Source: Gammaproteobacteria bacterium (lineage in GTDB: Bacteria > Pseudomonadota > Gammaproteobacteria > GCA-001735895). From it: 5,226 nt of DNA. The position numbers and the translations under genes were made by a program. Positions 1 through 4,942 of the stretch are shown here, piece by piece; position 1 is the stretch's first letter, and each line of letters opens with the position of its first letter. The stretch lies in the NCBI GenBank assembly GCA_003645435.1, contig QNFD01000217.1, positions 1-5,226 of the forward strand. The letters are read 5' to 3'. The notes under the pieces were generated by a model that worked only from the letters and a program-made list of their open reading frames with translations, made no database searches and was not told the DNA's origin.

Positions 1-87
1 GTGATCGAGCTGGTCGCTGCCTGTATGGATTTTCCACCCGCCAGTCAGGCAGACGAGGTGCCGACTGAAGCCGGGTCAGAGCAATGA
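1..87 (+). CDS. C-terminal end of an upstream gene, possibly a DgcB-like Fe-S oxidoreductase (partial)
   Basis: Frame 1 is open from the first base to a TGA at 85-87, giving 28 residues. The tail begins with a hydrophobic helix-like stretch (IELVAACMD) and ends in a polar, probably disordered run rich in Ala, Glu and Ser. The stop overlaps the start of the next gene (ATGA at 84-87), which argues that this is a true coding end in the same transcript. Fe-S proteins with CCG domains (HdrD/LldE/DgcB type) often end with a 'H-x-I/V-E-L-v/l-A' helix after their last cysteine motif, and DgcB-type genes are commonly neighbours of etfBA. The identity is therefore a reasonable guess from context and one short motif. 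No cysteine motif lies inside the window to confirm it. Confidence 0.55.
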   Translation: MIELVAACMDFPPASQADEVPTEAGSEQ

Positions 88-992
88 AGTGCGCAACAAT
101 GATAGCCTCCAACGACAACACGCTCACCGCCTTGCTTGATCAGGCCTGTAGCAGTGCGGATCCCTATCAGTCGGCTGCCCTGCACCCCTGGTTGAGCGCA
201 TCGGAGCGTGCTGTCTGCGAAAAAATCATATTCGCGCAGCGTCGCCACCCGAGGATATTCGCGCGGGCAGCTTACACACCGGTTTCGCTGTTGCAACGGC
301 TGGCCCTGGAAAACGATTCGGTAATCCTGGATAAGCTGGTTAAAAATCCCGCTACGCCGACGACAGTGTTGAAACAACTGGCTCAGGGCAAGCATGGCAA
401 ACACCGACTGAATTCAATCGCTGCCCATGCAAACGCCAGCACTGCACTTCTGGACTCGCTGGATGAACAGGCCTCGCCTGAGCGGCGACAGGCTATTTGC
501 AGTAACCCCAATGCGGGCCTTATTCAACTCAACAGGCTGCTGGTCAATGCATCTCTGGGTGAATGCAAGAAAATGGCACAAAATCCCCATGCGGATAGGG
601 TTTTTCTGACCAGGCTATGGCAAGCCCACGACGAAGTCTATTTGCACGCCGAAATCGCCAGCCACCGCAATTGCCCATCGGAGTTTTTGAACATCGCCTT
701 GAATAGCGACGTCGTGTTGCTGCGGCGTAAGGCCGCTGCCAACACAAAACTATCGGATACCCAGTTGTTGCAGTTACTGGCGGATAGCGAATCGCAGGTA
801 CGTGTCGCAGCGTTACGCCAGCTGGTTGCGGTGAAGGTATCGCAGGCCGATGAACCGGCGCGGCGCGTGCGCCGGGAACTGGCGCGTAAAACCGGACTCG
901 ATGAGGCATTGGTTAACCGCCTAGTGTTGACGATGATAGCTGGGTGCGCCGCTGGCTTGCTCGCAATCCCGCCACTCAGGAGCCTGTGCTGA
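84..992 (+). CDS. LRV/HEAT-like repeat protein, N-terminal part (frameshifted gene)
   Basis: This is the first piece of a gene that runs to 1465. The ATG at 84 overlaps the preceding stop (ATGA), so translation is probably coupled. Residues 1 to about 55 form an N-terminal cap without the cysteine cluster seen in the Fe-S type of LRV protein. From about residue 60 to 282 there are helical repeats of roughly 20-25 residues built on a 'tp..LL..La.d....vr..vA.Np' theme, for example VKNPATPTTVLKQLA (86-100), CSNPNAGLIQLNRLL (139-153) and LADSESQVRVAALRQL (232-247). After Leu282 the pattern stops and 20 unrelated residues follow to a TGA at 992. The repeat pattern resumes in the -1 frame, so the tail after about base 929 is out-of-frame reading. 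Solenoids of this type usually bind proteins; no enzyme motif is visible. Its position between an oxidoreductase-like gene and etfBA suggests a role in assembling or docking that electron-transfer complex, which is inference. Confidence 0.7.
   Translation: MKCATMIASNDNTLTALLDQACSSADPYQSAALHPWLSASERAVCEKIIFAQRRHPRIFARAAYTPVSLLQRLALENDSVILDKLVKNPATPTTVLKQLAQGKHGKHRLNSIAAHANASTALLDSLDEQASPERRQAICSNPNAGLIQLNRLLVNASLGECKKMAQNPHADRVFLTRLWQAHDEVYLHAEIASHRNCPSEFLNIALNSDVVLLRRKAAANTKLSDTQLLQLLADSESQVRVAALRQLVAVKVSQADEPARRVRRELARKTGLDEALVNRLVLTMIAGCAAGLLAIPPLRSLC
917..992 (+). other. Frameshift junction inside the LRV repeat gene
   Basis: The two reading frames overlap only here: the downstream frame opens after a TAA at 914-916 and the upstream frame closes at 990-992. 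Repeat logic puts the break at 927-932. The upstream frame reads ...NRLVL up to TTG at 927-929, and the downstream frame from 929 reads DDDSWVRRWLARNP, a textbook LRV continuation. Adding one G after 929 (TTG GAC GAT GAT) joins them into a protein of about 460 residues. No slippery heptamer of the X-XXY-YYZ type is visible, so programmed -1 shifting is unlikely. A natural single-base deletion or a sequencing/assembly error fits better. Confidence 0.8.
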
Positions 993-1465
993 GAAAACTG
1001 GCAACGGATACCGAGGTCGAAGTGCGCCGGGGTGTGGCACGCAACCCGTTAGCATCAGTCGGACTATGCCGGCAACTGGCGGCCGATCCGGATTTTTGGG
1101 TGCGAGCCGGTATTGCGATTCGAGCCGATCTGGATCAGGCCACTATCCAACAGCTGTCGGCTGACGATTCGGTGGATGTACTGGCTGGCCTGGGCCGTAA
1201 TCCGAATACGCCGGAAAAACTGTTGGCGCAAATTGCCCGACACCGAGATCGTGACGTACGCCGGGCGGTAATTCTCAACATGCAGGCGCCACTCGAGGTA
1301 TTAAAAGAGTTTCTGCAAGATCCGTATGCGCTCAACCGGGCTTTGCTTTGCCGGCATCCGGCACTGACTGAGCAGGAACTGTGGGAACTCACCTCCGATC
1401 CGGAAGCGCAGGTTAGATTCAGCGCGGTTCAGGTGCTGGCATCGCGCTGCATGGCTGACCAATAA
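944..1465 (+). CDS. LRV/HEAT-like repeat protein, C-terminal part (frameshifted gene)
   Basis: This is the continuation of the repeat gene in the -1 frame; the coding sense starts near 929 and GTG 944 is only the first possible initiator. It has no Shine-Dalgarno sequence in front, so independent translation is doubtful. The piece has about seven repeats of roughly 24 residues, clearer than those in the N-terminal half: ARNPATQEPVLRKLATDTEVEVRR, then VARNPLASVGLCRQLAADPDFWVR, then a unit ending ADDSVDV, and GRNPNTPEKLLAQIARHRDRDVRR. The recurring R/hydrophobic-NP and D-x-x-V-R positions are the LRV hallmark. The last unit ends SDPEAQVRFSAVQVLAS, a few residues before the TAA. The clean repeat register over 170 residues shows that this frame was under selection until recently, which favours a fresh mutation or a sequence error over an old pseudogene. 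The function is unknown; a scaffold or assembly role for the neighbouring flavoprotein system is a guess. Confidence 0.7.
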   Translation: MRRWLARNPATQEPVLRKLATDTEVEVRRGVARNPLASVGLCRQLAADPDFWVRAGIAIRADLDQATIQQLSADDSVDVLAGLGRNPNTPEKLLAQIARHRDRDVRRAVILNMQAPLEVLKEFLQDPYALNRALLCRHPALTEQELWELTSDPEAQVRFSAVQVLASRCMADQ

Positions 1466-1531
1466 AGAATATTGCATGCTCTATGAAACAGGTAAGCGTA
1501 TATATAAGGTAACACTAGAGGTATTTGAAAC
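1466..1531 (+). promoter_or_regulatory. etfB leader: ribosome binding site and possible weak promoter
   Basis: This 66-base gap is the only break between the repeat gene and etfB. AGAGGT at 1517-1522, nine bases before the ATG, is a good Shine-Dalgarno sequence. An AT-rich stretch at 1499-1507 contains TATAAG (1503-1508), a possible -10 element, but no convincing -35 box lies at the right distance; TTGCAT at 1472-1477 is too far upstream. An internal promoter for etfBA is possible but weakly supported. The gap also holds a duplicate of the etfB start, listed separately. Confidence 0.35.
1484..1500 (+). repeat. Direct repeat copy 1, upstream of etfB
   Basis: TGAAACAGGTAAGCGTA here matches 16 of 17 bases of TGAAACAGGTGAGCGTA at 1551-1567 inside etfB, 67 bases downstream. 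Preceded by A at 1483, it forms a nine-codon mini-ORF (MKQVSVYIR, stop 1510-1512) whose first residues mirror VKQVSV of EtfB. It looks like the remnant of a local duplication of the etfB 5' end, or a leader peptide derived from one. Confidence 0.6.
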
Positions 1532-2329
1532 ATGAAAATATTGGTACCTGTGAAACAGGTGAGCGTACTCGATGAAGACTTCGAACTACGCGATGATGGC
1601 CGCGATGTCGACCCCGACTATCTCGAACATGAGCTCAACGAATGGGATGACTATTCCTGGGAAGAAGCGCTGCGGCTGCATGAAGAGTACGGTGACGATG
1701 TTGAAATTATTCCACTTACAATCGGCCCGCAAGAGACCGAAGAAGGCATTCGCAAATGTCTTGCCAAGGGCGGTGAACGCGGCATCCGCGTGTGGGACGA
1801 TGCCATGGAGGGTTCAGACCCGATGGCCATATCGCGGGTCATCGCCCGCGTCGCCGAACGCGAACAGGTAGATATGGTGTTTGCCGGTACGCTGGCCTCC
1901 GATCACGGATTTGCACAAACCGGTGTTAGCGTTGCCAGCCATCTGGGCTGGCCGCAGGTGGCGGTCGTGTCAAAGCTTGATTGCCAGCCAGGTTCCAGCA
2001 GTGTACAGGTACAACGTGAACTGGAAGGGGGCCTCGAAGAGGTGCTCACCGTGCAGTGCCCGGCGGTACTGACTATTCAGCTTGGCATTAATGAACCCCG
2101 TTATGCCTCGCTACGCGGTATCAAACAGGCCAGGGCCAAGCCGGTTGAAGAACTCAGTCACAGCGACCTGGGATTATCCGACGAAGATGTTGGCGAGGCT
2201 GGATCGGCTTCACGGGTACGACGCATGTATGTGCCTGAAAAAGGCCAGGCCGAACTGATCGAGGGTACCCTGGCCGAGCAGGGCGCGCGCGTTGCCGAAA
2301 TCATCAAAGAATTACAGGGGGAAGCGTAA
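1532..2329 (+). CDS. etfB: Electron transfer flavoprotein, beta subunit
   Basis: EtfB is the small subunit of the soluble heterodimer that takes electrons from flavoprotein dehydrogenases and hands them to ETF:quinone oxidoreductase. The 265 residues fit the family's usual 250-265. Visible family marks are the first beta strand KILVPVKQV (2-10), the Asn-then-'D-x-x-x-x-E-x-A-L-R-L' segment at 36-50, GGERGIRV (80-87), the nucleotide-binding loop with GTLASDHGFAQTG (119-131), and the block from V160 to T181 that fits the ETF-beta signature as I remember it (R-x-x-E-G-G...P-A-V-L-T). NEPRYASLRGI (187-197) is the usual 'PRYpsL' motif. The C-terminal 60 residues, including an acidic linker at 208-224 and a helix, form the arm that wraps around EtfA. 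The ATG has a well-placed AGAGGT. It overlaps etfA by one base (TAATG). The partner dehydrogenase is not in the window; an amine demethylase is inferred from context. Confidence 0.95.
   Translation: MKILVPVKQVSVLDEDFELRDDGRDVDPDYLEHELNEWDDYSWEEALRLHEEYGDDVEIIPLTIGPQETEEGIRKCLAKGGERGIRVWDDAMEGSDPMAISRVIARVAEREQVDMVFAGTLASDHGFAQTGVSVASHLGWPQVAVVSKLDCQPGSSSVQVQRELEGGLEEVLTVQCPAVLTIQLGINEPRYASLRGIKQARAKPVEELSHSDLGLSDEDVGEAGSASRVRRMYVPEKGQAELIEGTLAEQGARVAEIIKELQGEA
1551..1567 (+). repeat. Direct repeat copy 2, within the etfB 5' coding region
   Basis: This is the second copy of the 17-bp repeat, encoding residues K8 to V12 and flanking bases of EtfB, part of the conserved KILVPVKQV first strand. 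Because this copy lies in conserved coding sequence, it is probably the parent, with the copy at 1484-1500 derived from it. Confidence 0.6.
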
Positions 2330-3291
2330 TGACTGAAATACTCGTAATAGCCGAGCAACGTCGTGGTGAACTGGTCGCGGCAAGTCTCGAATGTATCGCC
2401 GCCGCAGTAGAATTGAAGGAAAGTGGCGGCCAGTCGGTAGCCGTGTGCATCATCGCACAGACCCCAGAGTCTTTCGTGACATCTTTGTCAGTAGCTGGAG
2501 TCGATGAAATAGTTACGATCAGGTCTGAGCAGGCCGAATTTCAAAGTGATGTATTTGAATCGACTTTACTTGCGCTGATCGAGCAGCGTCAACCAGCACT
2601 GGTACTTGCGCCGCATAGCATCGATGCATGGAGTTACGCACCGGTGCTTGCCAATAAGGGTGGGTTTGGTTATTCGAGTGATGTATTCGGTATTCGCTAT
2701 GAGGGCGATGAATTAATCGCGACTCGCGCCGCCTACGCTGAGAAGGTCCACGTCGATGTTGATTTCCCCGGTCGCGACACAGTGCTTCTGACGGTGCGGG
2801 GCAATACCTTTAAGCCTATCGAAGCAAGCGCTAGTCCGCAACAGAGCAGCTTCGAAGTATCTTCGGTGACGCCGCGCAGCAGCCACGAAAGCTACATCGA
2901 GCCGGAAAGCGGCGGCGAAGTCGATATCACCCAGGCGGAGTACATGTTGTCCATTGGTCGCGGCATTGCGGAAGAAGACAATGTCGAACAATTCGCCGAG
3001 CTCGCCGAGACCATGGATTTCACCCTGGGTTGTTCACGGCCAATTGCTGACAATGGCTGGTTGCCTAAATTTCGCCAGGTCGGGCAGTCGGGAAAAACCG
3101 TGAGTAGCTGCTCGGTATACCTGGCGCTGGGGATCTCCGGCTCGGTACAGCACATGGCGGGTATGAAACACGTTCCCAATATCATTGCCGTAAACACCGA
3201 CCCGGAAGCGTCTATATTCAGCATCGCGCGTTACGGCGTGGTCGCCGATATCTTTGATATTGCCGATGAACTGCAGAACCATTTCGAGTAA
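2329..3291 (+). CDS. etfA: Electron transfer flavoprotein, alpha subunit
   Basis: EtfA is the FAD-carrying large subunit of the ETF dimer; 320 residues is normal. Residues 1 to about 165 form the N-terminal alpha/beta domain, including LVLAPHS (91-97) and YSSDVFGI (115-122). About 166-200 is a Ser/Glu-rich, variable linker. Residues 200-320 are the FAD domain with all expected contacts: IGRG with Arg211, CSRPIADNGW with Arg237, QVGQSGK (250-256), and the ETF-alpha signature from Y264 to N289 (GISGSVQH...AGM...IIAVN), with His275 and Asn289. DPEASIFSIARYGVVADIF follows. The only departure from the signature pattern as I recall it is Val263 in place of Leu/Ile. ATG 2329 shares its A with the etfB stop and has GGGGGA at 2317-2322, so the two subunits are made in step. 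The linker between domains is less conserved than the rest, as is usual. Nothing is missing, so the subunit should be functional. Confidence 0.95.
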   Translation: MTEILVIAEQRRGELVAASLECIAAAVELKESGGQSVAVCIIAQTPESFVTSLSVAGVDEIVTIRSEQAEFQSDVFESTLLALIEQRQPALVLAPHSIDAWSYAPVLANKGGFGYSSDVFGIRYEGDELIATRAAYAEKVHVDVDFPGRDTVLLTVRGNTFKPIEASASPQQSSFEVSSVTPRSSHESYIEPESGGEVDITQAEYMLSIGRGIAEEDNVEQFAELAETMDFTLGCSRPIADNGWLPKFRQVGQSGKTVSSCSVYLALGISGSVQHMAGMKHVPNIIAVNTDPEASIFSIARYGVVADIFDIADELQNHFE

Positions 3292-3301
3292 CTAGGTAGT
3301 G

Positions 3302-4360
3302 ATGGAAGCGCTTGAAGTAGCCCGGGAAAAATATCGCACGCATAGCGTGCGCTGGGGATTTTATTGGGCGCTGTGGTGCGCGGTTCTGTGGGGTGCCTGG
3401 TATGTACCGGGTACCGCGGTCTGGTATGAGGCGCCCTTTGTCGATATGGGATCGGGCGGGCAGGGGGAGTTTTTACTGGCTGCCGCGGTTATTACTGCAC
3501 TTGGTTCGCTAGCGGTACTATTTTTTCTGTTTGTTTGGTTGGGTGCACTCGAAAAATGGGGTGAGTACGTTCGTACAGTCCGACAGGTACGCATATCTAA
3601 ATGGTACTGTTTAGGCGGTGTTTTTGGCGGACCCTGCGCGTTATTCGGTTCGTACCTGGCGATTGGCTACGTGGGGCCAATTTTTGCCGCAATTGCAGCA
3701 CTGATGTATCCGGTGGTTGGCGCGACCCTGGCCAGGTACTGGTATCACGAGAGAATCAGCAAGCGCGCAGCAATCGGAATTGCGATGATCCTGCTGGGTG
3801 GAGTATCGATTTTTGCACCAGGTCTGCTCGCTGAGTTTTCAAATCCAGAAGGTGGTGCCTGGCTCGGTTATATTGGCGGGCTTATGGCGGCTGTGGGCTG
3901 GGGCGCGGAAGGTGCGATCGCGGGACGCGCACTGGATGTCAGCGATCCTGATGTAGGCATTACGATCAGGTTTAGCGCCGAGGCTTTTTACTGGATTGTT
4001 CTAATCCTGCCTGCGATTGCACTGTTTTCTGACGCTGAGGTTTTTAGCCTGATCCTGGCGACATTCAATTTCTCGGCGATGTTGTGGATAGTACTGGCTG
4101 GGGCCAGCTTCGCCTTCTGTTATGTAGCCTGGTATAAATCCTTTCCGCTGATTGGGGTTGGAAGAGGGCAGGCTATCGCCGCCCTGTACGGAGTATTCGC
4201 GGTTATTTTTCTCTCCATTTTTACCCTCAGCCCTCCCGAGTGGCATTTCCTGATCAGTTTAGCGCTGACCGTGTTGGGCGGCTTTGTAATGTTCACCGAG
4301 AAAGCCGAGATGCTTGAAGTGATTCGTAGCGGCGATCTTGCTGGGGACACCGGCAAATGA
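3302..4360 (+). CDS. DMT-superfamily (EamA-type) permease
   Basis: This is a 352-residue inner-membrane protein with ten predicted hydrophobic segments, at about 17-37, 57-81, 103-123, 126-144, 154-175, 185-207, 227-244, 258-278, 289-309 and 314-331. That is the two-times-five layout of drug/metabolite transporters. Typical marks are W-x-x-x-Y-P near the first segment, the G-P-x-x-A-x-x-x-A-L-x-P-V-x-G end of segments 3-4 followed by H-E-R-I, and G-x-x-x-I-x-L-G-G-V in segment 5. The ATG at 3302 is preferred to GTG at 3299 because the only purine-rich stretch (AGG 3294-3296) is then five bases away. It follows etfA by ten bases, so it is probably in the same transcript. The substrate cannot be read from sequence; context suggests a small N-methylated or amino-acid-like metabolite. 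It is somewhat longer than common EamA proteins, with a charged N-terminal tail and a hydrophilic C-terminal tail. Confidence 0.85.
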   Translation: MEALEVAREKYRTHSVRWGFYWALWCAVLWGAWYVPGTAVWYEAPFVDMGSGGQGEFLLAAAVITALGSLAVLFFLFVWLGALEKWGEYVRTVRQVRISKWYCLGGVFGGPCALFGSYLAIGYVGPIFAAIAALMYPVVGATLARYWYHERISKRAAIGIAMILLGGVSIFAPGLLAEFSNPEGGAWLGYIGGLMAAVGWGAEGAIAGRALDVSDPDVGITIRFSAEAFYWIVLILPAIALFSDAEVFSLILATFNFSAMLWIVLAGASFAFCYVAWYKSFPLIGVGRGQAIAALYGVFAVIFLSIFTLSPPEWHFLISLALTVLGGFVMFTEKAEMLEVIRSGDLAGDTGK

Positions 4361-4647
4361 AGAAACTGCACATGAAAGGGTACATCCTGCACCTGCTGAA
4401 GGAATGCCAGGATGGATTATGGGATTACGAAATTGCGCAGAAAGTGTTAGCGGAGTATCAGCATTCGGGTGCCTACTGGCACGGAGAGATCCGCGCCAGC
4501 CTTACAGATCTGTTTTCGGGTGCATTATTAGAAGAAGTCGAGGACCGGCTCGATGACGGCGAATATTTCGGCGCCGGCAAGGTGTTGGTTAAATTTAAAC
4601 TATCACCATTTGGACACAAAAGAATGATTGAGACCGGACTGCTTTAA
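4357..4647 (+). CDS. Small winged-helix-like protein (PadR-like fold, unassigned)
   Basis: This 96-residue protein has an ATG that overlaps the permease stop (ATGA at 4357-4360); GGGGA at 4343-4347 is nine bases upstream. A second ATG at 4372 (Met6) is possible but has a poorer site. I do not recognise a named family. The order of elements resembles a PadR-type winged helix: helix 1 GYILHLLKEC (8-17), then 'G-L-W-D-Y-E-I-A' (20-27), recalling the 'G-Y-E-I' of PadR. Next comes GEIRASLTDLFSGALLEEVED (43-63), like the recognition helix ending in 'L-x-x-x-G-L-I', and a beta hairpin leading to VKFKLSPFGHKRM (78-90), like 'Y-x-L-T-x-x-G'. The long C-terminal dimerisation helix of PadR proteins is absent. 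The stretch DDGEYFGAGKVLVKF (66-80) is glycine- and acid-rich and looks like a conserved core. It is cytosolic, with no signal or membrane segment. It may sense or regulate the permease, but this rests only on coupling. Confidence 0.75.
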   Translation: MKKLHMKGYILHLLKECQDGLWDYEIAQKVLAEYQHSGAYWHGEIRASLTDLFSGALLEEVEDRLDDGEYFGAGKVLVKFKLSPFGHKRMIETGLL

Positions 4648-4673
4648 CCGGCTTCAAACTACGGTATTAATAC

Positions 4674-4678
4674 GGGAG
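4674..4678 (+). promoter_or_regulatory. Strong ribosome binding site for the 36-residue peptide
   Basis: GGGAG lies six bases before ATG 4685, one of the best Shine-Dalgarno matches in the window. It decides the start of an ORF that would otherwise be too short to notice. A 10-bp perfect palindrome, GTATTAATAC (4664-4673), abuts it directly. Confidence 0.65.
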
Positions 4679-4684
4679 ATTATC

Positions 4685-4795
4685 ATGTCGGAGTTTTGGG
4701 GATTTGCGGGTGCGGATATTCTGGCTGTAGTGCTTATCTGTGTTTTGTGCGCCCTGTGCCTTTACCATGCAAGAACCTGGGTAAAAAAACTCTGA
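4685..4795 (+). CDS. 36-residue single-pass membrane peptide
   Basis: A short ORF runs from ATG to TGA (4793-4795), sits 37 bases after the winged-helix gene and has a strong GGGAG site. The product has an N-terminal aromatic segment (MSEFWGFAGAD), a hydrophobic stretch of about 16 residues (12-27, ILAVVLICVLCALCLY), and a basic tail (HARTWVKKL). By the positive-inside rule the N-terminus should face the periplasm and the C-terminus the cytoplasm. Cys19, Cys22 and Cys25 are spaced by three, so they lie close to one face of the helix. No cleavable signal is apparent. Small proteins of this design often bind and tune a larger membrane protein; the obvious candidate here is the permease at 3302-4360. 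I do not recognise a named family. Confidence that it is translated comes from the ribosome binding site, the membrane-protein composition and the operon position. Confidence 0.7.
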   Translation: MSEFWGFAGADILAVVLICVLCALCLYHARTWVKKL

Positions 4796-4855
4796 TTGTG
4801 AATCGACCGGAGCCTGCATAGAAAATCAATACAGTTATTAATTATTATCATCTTC

Positions 4856-4872
4856 TGCTATTGAAAATAGCA
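4856..4872. repeat. Perfect inverted repeat, possible operator or small hairpin
   Basis: TGCTATT, a three-base spacer GAA, then AATAGCA: a perfect 7-bp dyad. It is AT-rich and followed by ACCCCAGG rather than a T-run, so it is not a standard terminator. The half-site TGCTAT recurs at 4903-4908, which favours a protein-binding site. Confidence 0.5.
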
Positions 4873-4910
4873 ACCCCAGGCTTATGCAGCGGGAACATTG
4901 TTTGCTATCC

Positions 4911-4932
4911 TGCAATTTCGTCAGAAACTGCA
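4911..4932. repeat. Inverted repeat, probable operator just upstream of the XRE start
   Basis: The arms TGCAATTTC and GAAACTGCA are separated by GTCA and pair at eight of nine positions. The dyad ends ten bases before ATG 4943, where a bound protein would block transcription or ribosome entry. XRE regulators commonly bind dyads in their own upstream region, so autoregulation is the simplest reading. Confidence 0.5.
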
Positions 4933-4942
4933 ATAATTAAGT

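Larger units (their letters stand above)
4796..4942 (+). promoter_or_regulatory. Dyad-rich intergenic control region before the XRE gene
   Basis: These 147 bases are the largest non-coding gap in the window and more AT-rich than the flanking genes. No GC-rich hairpin with a T-run is visible, so no intrinsic terminator is called. Promoter-like pairs are weak: TTGTGA (4796-4801) with TAGAAA (4819-4824) at 17 bases, and TATCCT (4906-4911) without a good -35. Three close dyads (4856-4872, 4902-4915, 4911-4932) and a distant inverted pair, CTGCATA (4814-4820) with TATGCAG (4883-4889), make it the likely regulatory hub. The XRE start at 4943 lacks a clear Shine-Dalgarno sequence. Confidence 0.5.

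Noticed and set aside
45..404. 119-codon minus-strand ORF opposite the repeat gene
   Set aside because: It is antisense to a clear repeat protein, has low-complexity arginine/cysteine-rich composition and no ribosome binding site; it is a shadow of the + strand gene.
544..909. 121-codon minus-strand ORF
   Set aside because: Rich in Arg, Pro and Ala as expected for reverse reading of helical repeat coding sequence; no homology-like motif and no start signal.
924..935. Programmed -1 frameshift site
   Set aside because: The bases GTGTTGACGATG do not form a slippery heptamer, and I saw no strong downstream stem-loop.
2892..3224. 110-codon minus-strand ORF opposite etfA
   Set aside because: It lies against the most conserved FAD domain of EtfA, so openness is explained by constraint on the + strand.
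4338..4556. 72-codon + strand ORF overlapping the winged-helix gene
   Set aside because: Frame conflicts with the 96-residue gene, composition is arginine/glycine/cysteine-rich, and no family-like pattern is seen.
4664..4673. Palindrome GTATTAATAC before the micro-peptide
   Set aside because: Perfect but only 10 bp, AT-rich and unrepeated elsewhere in the window; chance cannot be excluded, so it is not called as an operator.
4856..4872. Hairpin considered as an intrinsic terminator
   Set aside because: The stem is AT-rich and short, and the following bases (ACCCCAGG) contain no T-run.
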